NCBI GenBank assembly: GCA_937901865.1
Contig: CALDID010000071.1
Span: 1 to 26,548 of the forward strand
Direction: 5' to 3'
Source of the DNA: an uncultured Treponema sp.
Lineage (GTDB): Bacteria; Spirochaetota; Spirochaetia; Treponematales; Treponemataceae
DNA length: 26,548 nucleotides
Below are positions 21,440-26,548 of the stretch, one piece after another. Each line of letters begins with the position of its first letter. Position 1 is the first letter of the stretch. The notes under the pieces were generated by a model. That model was not told the origin of the DNA. It made no database searches and saw only the letters and a program-made list of their open reading frames with translations. A program made the position numbers and the translations under genes.

Positions 21440-23308
21440 TTATACGCCAAGGCGGTTGATAATCGTATCAATCATACTGTCCATAACGGTAACGAGCTTT
21501 GCCGCCGCGTTGTAGCCGTGCTGGAACTTGATGATGTCCGCAAGTTCTTCGTCGATGTTTACGCCGCTGATACTGTCGCGCAGACTTCTCAAATCGCCCA
21601 TAATCGCGTTCTGGCTTGCCGCGTTGTTCGCCGCCTGTTCGCCTTTCAAGCCCACGTTTGTAACGCTGTTTGCAAAATAGTCGTCGAACGTGCGGTCTTT
21701 GCCAATCATCACGGCAGAGTTTCGGATAGCCGCGATTTCGACAGCCGCTCTGTTGTCGCCGCTTTCTGCAAAACCGATAGCGTTCGGCAATGCGGCGGCT
21801 ACGGAATTGATGTCGGTGCGAATGGCGGAGTTAATCGCGATGTAGCTCGACGGATTTTTTACGGGTGCGACCGCAAACTGTGCGTCAGCGAGCGCGTTCA
21901 CTGCGTCCGCTTGTGCAAAGTCGTATGCTCCCTCTGCGCCAGAGGAAGCCAAAACGCCCGAATAGCCCGTAAGGAAGAAGCCTGAATCCTCAACGTGCCG
22001 AATGACAAAATCAGGGTCTTCAATGTTTGTCGCCGCCGTCGCCTTGAGCGCAAGATGATTGTTGCGGTCGAGATATGCCTTGACTTCTGCGTCGGAGTCG
22101 TTGATACGGTTGATGACCGCCTCCACGGTGTCGGTCGGGTAGTACGGAACGGACACGTTGCCGCTTCTGCCTGAAAGCTGAATCGTGCCTTCTAAGCCGA
22201 TTTGCGCTGTCTTTTGCAGTTCGTTTGTGCCAGTAAAGCGGAAAATGTATGACGTATCTTCCACGCCGTCGCCGTTTCGGTCGTAATTGCCGTTGACGTT
22301 GGTAACGAATGGCTGCTGGGTAAAGAAATCCAAGCCCTTCACGTTGTTTGCGCCGACTGCATTGCGATGCACGTCGTTTACGAGGTCGGCAAAGTTCATC
22401 GTCATTGTGTCGAGGCTCTGCCGCTCGTTTCTGATGTCCACATCGCGAAGCTCAATCAACGCGCCGAGCGTGCCTTTGTCAAAATACGCATTGTCGCCCG
22501 TGTCTGCCCACACGACTTTTGAGTATCCGTCGTTGTCGATGACAGGCTCAACGCTGAAGGAACGCGCAATGTGTCCCTGCACCAAGATTTTGCCGTCAAC
22601 GTGAACCATAAATTCGTCTGCGTCGCGGTTGCTTGTCGTTACATTGATGAGTTTTGAAAGATTGTCTACGAGTTTATCTCGTCTGTCCATCAGGTCGTTC
22701 GGATTGTCGCCCAATCCCTTTGATTCCACAATCTGATTGTTGAGCGCGGCAATCTGCTTTGCATAGTCGTTGACCTGCTTCACGGTCGCTTCGATGTCGC
22801 CGTTCAAAAGGTTGCCGATTCCTGCAAGGCTTTTTTCGCGCTGCTGGATTGAGTTTGTCAGCGATTCGCCGCGTGTTACAATAGCCTGTCGCGCCGCTTT
22901 TTCGTCGGGATACATCGAAAGTTCTTGCCAAGAATCCCAAAACTTGTCCATATTGGTGCGGATAGATACTTCAACAGGCTCGTTGTAAATCTGCTCAATC
23001 ATCATATAATACTTGTCGCGCGTCTGCCAGTAGCTTTCGTCGCTTGATTGCGCAGTGATTCGCTGGTCAAGCTGTTCGTCGCGGATACGGTTAATCGCCT
23101 CAACGTTCACGCCCTGCCCGATTTGTCCCGGCGTTTCCGCTCTGGTGAGGTCGGGGCGATACAGCGGGTCAAATGTCCCTAAGGTAACTCGCTGGCGTGA
23201 GTAGCCTTCTGTGTCTGCATTGGAAATGTTGTGGCTGGCAGTGTTGATAAGCTGCGTGTGCGCCATAATGCTTCTTTTGCCGATTTCTATTCCACCAAAT
23301 GTTGACAT
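21440..23308 (-). CDS. flgK: Flagellar hook-associated protein FlgK (HAP1)
   Basis: A 622-residue FlgK, the first junction protein between hook and filament. The N-terminus MSTFGGIEIGKRSIMAHTQL and the rod/hook signature NTASHNISNADTEGYSRQRV are textbook. The C-terminal block DEELADIIKFQHGYNAAAKL then VTVMDSMIDTIINRLGV is the matching flagellar C-terminal domain. It is longer than E. coli FlgK (about 547), with the extra length in the middle. SD AAGGAG is at about 23317-23322 (complement), inside the 25-base gap after flgN. Downstream the operon is interrupted by palindromic repeats before flgL. Confidence 0.97.
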   Translation of the reverse strand: MSTFGGIEIGKRSIMAHTQLINTASHNISNADTEGYSRQRVTLGTFDPLYRPDLTRAETPGQIGQGVNVEAINRIRDEQLDQRITAQSSDESYWQTRDKYYMMIEQIYNEPVEVSIRTNMDKFWDSWQELSMYPDEKAARQAIVTRGESLTNSIQQREKSLAGIGNLLNGDIEATVKQVNDYAKQIAALNNQIVESKGLGDNPNDLMDRRDKLVDNLSKLINVTTSNRDADEFMVHVDGKILVQGHIARSFSVEPVIDNDGYSKVVWADTGDNAYFDKGTLGALIELRDVDIRNERQSLDTMTMNFADLVNDVHRNAVGANNVKGLDFFTQQPFVTNVNGNYDRNGDGVEDTSYIFRFTGTNELQKTAQIGLEGTIQLSGRSGNVSVPYYPTDTVEAVINRINDSDAEVKAYLDRNNHLALKATAATNIEDPDFVIRHVEDSGFFLTGYSGVLASSGAEGAYDFAQADAVNALADAQFAVAPVKNPSSYIAINSAIRTDINSVAAALPNAIGFAESGDNRAAVEIAAIRNSAVMIGKDRTFDDYFANSVTNVGLKGEQAANNAASQNAIMGDLRSLRDSISGVNIDEELADIIKFQHGYNAAAKLVTVMDSMIDTIINRLGV

Positions 23309-23333
23309 TCTTCAACTCCTTTTCTTTTTTAGC

Positions 23334-23936
23334 CTAGAAAACTCTATCGATGACAAGGCTTTGCATGCTCGGCTTTGCCATTTTGCCGTAGCGGTTGTAT
23401 ACGGTGTTTTTTCTTTGCGGGATAATCGTGTCGAATACGCCTTTTAAGAATCCGCTTGCAGCACTCACATACGCATTGAGTGCGTTGTTTTCGATTTTTG
23501 AGCGCGCGAGTTTTGTGCGAACTTTGGTAAGTGTTTCGCTTACTTTTCTGTCGCCGTACAGAGCCGCTCTTTCTTCAAAATTGAGAGCCAGAGGCTCTTT
23601 TTCAATCGGCTCTTCTGTATTAGTATTCTCTGTTTGTGTTTCGATTTCATTCTCGGCAGTTTCAGATGTGTCGTCAGAAGCGGCTGTGCCGCCTGTGCCT
23701 ATGCCGCGCATAGAAAAAACGGTGTCTTGCTCAATGTTCAATCGCTGTTCTTCGAGTTCCATAAAGCGAGATGAAAGGCGTTCCATTTTCTGCATAGCAT
23801 CTTCAAGTGCTATCCAATCTTTGCCAACGACGCTATCGCGAATAGCCCCCTGCCGAACGATGATAGAATCAAGCACATTATTTTCAGCTTTTAAGACTTT
23901 TAGCATTATAGGCTGCTTCTTTTGTTTCCCCGCCAT
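23334..23936 (-). CDS. flgN: FlgN-like flagellar export chaperone
   Basis: A 200-residue helical protein with the FlgN layout: an N-terminal helix pair (VLKAENNVLDSIIVRQGAIR; VVGKDWIALEDAMQKMERLS; LEEQRLNIEQDTVF) and a C-terminal helix (SKIENNALNAYVSAASGFLK). FlgN proteins hold FlgK and FlgL ready for export through the flagellar type III apparatus. Position directly before flgK and behind the sigma-28 promoter supports this. An inserted acidic, Thr-rich linker (about 82-115, with repeated Glu and Thr) is unusual for the family and is probably disordered. Similarity to FlgN is by pattern and context, so the name is probable and not proven. Confidence 0.78.
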   Translation of the reverse strand: MAGKQKKQPIMLKVLKAENNVLDSIIVRQGAIRDSVVGKDWIALEDAMQKMERLSSRFMELEEQRLNIEQDTVFSMRGIGTGGTAASDDTSETAENEIETQTENTNTEEPIEKEPLALNFEERAALYGDRKVSETLTKVRTKLARSKIENNALNAYVSAASGFLKGVFDTIIPQRKNTVYNRYGKMAKPSMQSLVIDRVF

Positions 23937-23973
23937 AGATTACCACCTAAATAAATTCCAACTCTATAAGAAT

Positions 23974-23999
23974 TTATCGGCATAAGAACTCTGTTTTTA
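23974..23999 (-). promoter_or_regulatory. Sigma-28 (FliA) promoter of the flgN-flgK-flgL-fliW-csrA operon
   Basis: On the minus strand TAAA (23999-23996), 14 bases, then a perfect GCCGATAA (23981-23974). This matches the sigma-28 consensus TAAA-N15-GCCGATAA apart from one base of spacing. Transcription would begin near 23967, about 30 bases before the flgN ATG, with AGGTGG as SD. Confidence 0.85.
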
Positions 24000-24085
24000 A
24001 GTGAATTTAAGCTGATAAGAAGCAAAAAGAAGCGATGTTGCAAAAGAGGAGGGGCTGTATTTTTCATCTGAAAATTTATGTACAG

Positions 24086-24196
24086 CTTACAGCCTGTAAG
24101 ATACTAATCTTACCATCAGTAAGCTGTACAGATTACCGTCGGTAAGATATACACATTACCAATGGTAAGATGTACACGTTACCGTCGGTAAGATGT
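24086..24196. repeat. Array of 23-bp palindromic tandem repeats
   Basis: Five hairpins begin TTAC at 24087, 24110, 24133, 24156 and 24179, exactly 23 bp apart. They are CTTACAG-C-CTGTAAG, CTTAC-CATCA-GTAAG, TTACC-GTC-GGTAA, TTACC-AAT-GGTAA and TTACC-GTC-GGTAA. Spacers are of the type GATGTACACG. The array lies between the end of the outer-membrane-like gene and the flgN promoter, both on the minus strand. Confidence 0.9.
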
Positions 24197-24205
24197 GAGT
24201 GTTTT

Positions 24206-25126
24206 TTACATTTCAGTGCCGAAACTAATCACCCATTTGCTTTCGCTTTCGGTATTGTCGCGGTACGTCGATTTGTTCCATTCCATTTGTCGATATATTC
24301 CGCCTTTCACACGGGCTTTATTCCCTTTTTTACTCAACAGCTCTAAGCCTGCACGGAAAGTCGTTATAGTTTGCGTGTCGTCTTTGCCTTCGAGCGAATT
24401 CCAATCGTCCGCCCAATCCATTTGCTGAAACTCCAGCCTCTGAAACGAAAATCGGCTCATTAAGCGCACATACTCAAATACATCAAGCGTCGCCTTTACG
24501 TCGATGTAAGGGCTTGAGATTTTGAAATAGTCATTTTCACCAGAATAGTCGAATACAGCTTGGTCTGAATGATACGCCATATCTTGCTTCATTTTTATCG
24601 CATAGAGTGGGTGGAGAAAACTCTCAAAGTTGAATAAAAAATATTTTCCAAGCGGTATTTTCGCCGTAAAGCCAACTCGTGGCGCAAAAATATGCGTATT
24701 TCGATTGCTTTCCATCGTGAAATACTTGCCTTCATCGCCCTCGTCTAGCATATATCCGTTTACGTCGAACATACCTGCAAATGTTTTTTCGTGGCTGAAT
24801 TGATACGACGCACCTGCACTCAGCGAGAATTGATTTTCTGCGCCGAAATATTTCACGAGCGGTAATAAATCCGCTTCAAAAGTATTTGTTTTTTCGGTCT
24901 GAACTACATTTGCATAACCTGCGATGTCGTCTGAAGTTTCGTTCGTTGTCGAGTAGCGAACATCAACACGGCTCGCAATATCGTCCGTCCACCCGTATTG
25001 AATCATACCATACGACACATTGCCATTTTCCTCAGGCTCTGTCCCAAGGTCAAAGGCTAAGCCTTTCTCTGCAAATAAAGGCACAATAGCAAACAATCCA
25101 ACAACAAGCAATATAATTCTTTTCAT
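24206..25126 (-). CDS. Putative outer-membrane beta-barrel protein
   Basis: A 306-residue exported protein. The N-terminus MKRIILLVVGLFAIVPLFA is a signal peptide with probable cleavage after residue 19. The mature part alternates hydrophobic and polar residues with many aromatic residues, as in amphipathic strands: SYGMIQYGWTDDIASRVDVR, FSLSAGASYQFSHE, RVGFTAKIPLGKYFLFNFES, FRAGLELLSKKGNKARVKGG and a final KWVISFGTEM. About twelve such strands would fit a small barrel. I do not recognise the family. SD AGGA precedes the ATG. It begins 20 bases after vapC on the same strand with no terminator between, so it may be transcribed from the vapBC promoter. Confidence 0.75.
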   Translation of the reverse strand: MKRIILLVVGLFAIVPLFAEKGLAFDLGTEPEENGNVSYGMIQYGWTDDIASRVDVRYSTTNETSDDIAGYANVVQTEKTNTFEADLLPLVKYFGAENQFSLSAGASYQFSHEKTFAGMFDVNGYMLDEGDEGKYFTMESNRNTHIFAPRVGFTAKIPLGKYFLFNFESFLHPLYAIKMKQDMAYHSDQAVFDYSGENDYFKISSPYIDVKATLDVFEYVRLMSRFSFQRLEFQQMDWADDWNSLEGKDDTQTITTFRAGLELLSKKGNKARVKGGIYRQMEWNKSTYRDNTESESKWVISFGTEM

Positions 25127-25146
25127 ATCCTTTTCCTAAAAAATAC

Positions 25147-25548
25147 TTATTTAGTCCAATCTTCAAGCTGAATGTTTGGTATTCTTTCAAATTCCCCGAT
25201 ATTGTGTGTTACAAGAATCCCATTATTAGCAATCGCAGTTGCAGCAATGAGCATATCGTTCCACCCTATTACTTGTCCAGTCTTTGTCAAATATTGACGG
25301 AGTTTTCCATATTCAAAACTATATTCTTTTTCGTATGGCACTAAAGTAAAATCTTTGATAAACAGTTCGTAAAGAGTTTTATTTTTCAAGTAATCATTAC
25401 TGTGTGCTGCACCAAACTCAAGTTCTGAAACAACTATTGAAGAAACAAAAATATCGGTTGTATATGTTTGCTCAAAATGCTGCTTTAAGAGCGGACTCTT
25501 ATTTTTTATTGCGTCAATAATGACGTTTGTATCTAAAAAGTACTTCAA
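25147..25548 (-). CDS. vapC: VapC-type PIN-domain toxin
   Basis: A 133-residue PIN-domain ribonuclease, the toxin of a type II toxin-antitoxin pair. The acidic active site is visible: Asp6 in FLDTNVIID, Glu42 in VVSELEFGAA and Asp98 in IGWNDMLIAATAI, with Asn116 in LVTHNIGEFERI near the end. VapC toxins cut specific tRNAs or rRNA. The start overlaps the antitoxin stop by 4 bases, the usual coupling. Length is normal and no residue is missing, so it should be active. Confidence 0.93.
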   Translation of the reverse strand: MKYFLDTNVIIDAIKNKSPLLKQHFEQTYTTDIFVSSIVVSELEFGAAHSNDYLKNKTLYELFIKDFTLVPYEKEYSFEYGKLRQYLTKTGQVIGWNDMLIAATAIANNGILVTHNIGEFERIPNIQLEDWTK

Positions 25549-25802
25549 AATAATTCGTCCTCACTTAGCTCTGCAATATGTTCTTCTGGTTCAACAAATG
25601 AATTATCCGTACAGCTACCGAACAATTCAAAGAAACCTTGCGAATATGAATCTTTTGGAGAGAGAGGTTTTGTTATTTCTGTTGATTGGGAAACCAAAAA
25701 GCAAAGAAAATCGTAAACCTCTTTTTTCTTCTCCATATTAAGAACGGAATACATACGCTCAATAGACGAATATGGATTTGCCACAAATGCCACATCACTC
25801 AT
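25545..25802 (-). CDS. vapB: Antitoxin partner of VapC
   Basis: An 85-residue acidic protein encoded immediately before vapC and overlapping it by 4 bases. The N-terminal half (SSIERMYSVLNMEKKKEVYD then FLCFLVSQS) is helical and should hold the dimerisation and DNA-binding part. The C-terminal half (SQGFFELFGSCTDNSFVEPE and then ELSEDELF) is an acidic tail of the kind that wraps the toxin. It is not a classic AbrB-type VapB by eye, so the assignment rests on context. A strong SD AGGAGG and a good promoter precede it. Confidence 0.82.
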   Translation of the reverse strand: MSDVAFVANPYSSIERMYSVLNMEKKKEVYDFLCFLVSQSTEITKPLSPKDSYSQGFFELFGSCTDNSFVEPEEHIAELSEDELF

Positions 25803-25822
25803 AAAAGCCTCCTATATCCGCT

Positions 25823-25851
25823 ATTTTAGCATAAATTCCAATAGCAAGCAA
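25823..25851 (-). promoter_or_regulatory. Promoter of vapBC
   Basis: On the minus strand TTGCTT (25851-25846), a 17-bp spacer, then TAAAAT (25828-25823) preceded by TGC, an extended -10. The SD AGGAGG and the vapB ATG follow within about 20 bases. Confidence 0.7.
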
Positions 25852-25855
25852 TGTA

Positions 25856-25960
25856 TTACTCCACAGGAATTGTTAGTGTATCAGTCCAAGTGTTTCCGCT
25901 AGAATCTGTGAACGTAAGTGTGAACGGTAATTCTGTATCATTCGGACAGTTTGAAGCTAC
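25856..25960 (-). pseudogene. Cut-off 3' end of the repetitive surface-protein gene
   Basis: In frame with the upstream part, this reads VASNCPNDTELPFTLTFTDS, then SGNTWTDTLTIPVE and a TAA at 25858-25856. It matches the other module (SIASNCPNDTELPFTVTFTD), with TCT-ATA replaced by TAA-GTA at the junction. Either the gene now ends 34 codons early, or the junction is an assembly error. Confidence 0.55.
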
Positions 25961-26548
25961 TTAGAACTTAAAGGCTTTTGTGTTATAATTTGAATCCATC
26001 AAATAGCAATAATTTGCACTATAGCTTGAACTTGTAAGAGAATAATAATACCCAGCACTCATATCTCCTATAGTGTAGCTATCTCGAACTAGAGTTACAT
26101 AGTTGCTTGTAGTAGAAAGTTTTACTGTAACGCCAAGAGCCGTACTAGTGCCAGAGTTGTATGCTTTTATGTCAAGATAATGGCTTTCGCCTGGAGTAAC
26201 AAGTCCGTCAGAGTTTCCATTCTCATACTCTTTTGTTGAATAGTTTGTACCGTCTACAAGAGCAATAACAGCCTTTGTAGTATAAGCCTTGATTGAGAAT
26301 TTGTCAGTCCAAGTGTTACCGCTAGAGTCTGTGAACGTAACAGTGAACGGTAATTCTGTATCATTAGGACAGTTTGAAGCTATAGAGAACTTAAAGGCTT
26401 TTGTGTTATAATTTGAATCCATCAAATAGCAATAATTTGCACTATAGCTTGAACTTGTAAGAGAATAATAATACCCAGCACTCATATCTCCTATAGTGTA
26501 GCTATCTCGAACTAGAGTTACATAGTTGCTTGTAGTAGAAAGTTTTAC
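25961..26548 (-). CDS. Partial gene for a repetitive extracellular beta-sandwich protein
   Basis: The reading frame enters at the right edge (first full codon GTA at 26548-26546) and runs to a TAA at 25963-25961. It contains a 141-residue module (423 bp) followed by the start of a second copy; DNA 25964-26125 and 26387-26548 read as identical. Each module holds PFTVTFTDSSGNTWTDKFSI, GLVTPGESHYLDIKAYNSGT and LGVTVKLSTTSNYVTLVRDS. This is the pattern of CARDB or invasin-like Ig domains of secreted or surface proteins. The start and any signal peptide lie outside the window. After the TAA the same frame continues for 34 codons to a natural-looking end at 25856, so the TAA may be a nonsense mutation. 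Confidence 0.7.
   Translation of the reverse strand, partial: VKLSTTSNYVTLVRDSYTIGDMSAGYYYSLTSSSYSANYCYLMDSNYNTKAFKFSIASNCPNDTELPFTVTFTDSSGNTWTDKFSIKAYTTKAVIALVDGTNYSTKEYENGNSDGLVTPGESHYLDIKAYNSGTSTALGVTVKLSTTSNYVTLVRDSYTIGDMSAGYYYSLTSSSYSANYCYLMDSNYNTKAFKF

Noticed and set aside
21245..21985. 246-residue open frame on the plus strand across the flgK 3' end
   Set aside because: It is a translation of the GTAC repeat array followed by the complement of flgK; no SD and no family resemblance.
1..26548. tRNA, rRNA, insertion sequence or prophage genes
   Set aside because: I saw no cloverleaf, rRNA segment, transposase or integrase on either strand by eye; a tRNAscan or Infernal run would settle small RNAs.

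Overview
The window looks like chromosomal DNA of a spirochaete, most likely a Treponema. It carries two FlaB-type core flagellins, a full set of filament and hook-filament junction genes, a flagellar PilZ protein, the fliW-csrA pair and a groL without an adjacent groES. These arrangements fit treponemes as I remember them; I could not run a search. Both ends lie in repeats: palindromic repeats at base 1, and at the right end a 423-bp tandem coding repeat that runs into the last base. The window may therefore be a whole contig broken at repeats.

Layout. 1-1071: a higB-higA toxin-antitoxin pair between two copies of a palindromic repeat, then a coding remnant. 1072-2680: a small lipoprotein (minus strand), an array of 41-bp repeats, and an uncharacterised alpha-helical protein. 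2866-7166: groL (+), then a large DNA methyltransferase or single-chain restriction-modification enzyme (-) lying between two copies of the same terminator. 7347-10676: rdgB-tldD-tldE operon. 10876-17777: flagellin flaB, a 742-bp spacer with palindromic repeats, a second flaB, flaG, fliD, an unknown flagellar-locus gene and a PilZ gene. 17814-19191: a small unknown gene, tsaE and tsaB, joined by 4-bp overlaps. 19192-23936 (minus strand): flgN-flgK-flgL-fliW-csrA behind a textbook sigma-28 promoter. 24206-25802 (minus strand): vapB-vapC followed by a candidate outer-membrane protein. 25856-26548: the 3' end of a repetitive surface-protein gene with an in-frame stop.

How the genes fit together. 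FlgN is the probable chaperone for the junction proteins FlgK and FlgL. FliD caps the filament, and FlaB subunits form its core. FliW and CsrA form the known flagellin-homeostasis switch. Both flaB leaders have a GGA-bearing hairpin and a CsrA-like GGA site at the ribosome-binding site, so regulator and target are probably both in this window. The PilZ protein probably brings in c-di-GMP control.

The most unusual material is between the genes. Several arrays of 20-24-bp tandem units, each built around a small palindrome, fill gaps in and beside the flagellar loci. A second, separate hairpin element is present three times, with compensating base changes between its arms. The two selfish or defence modules at the left (higBA and the methyltransferase) each sit between direct repeats.
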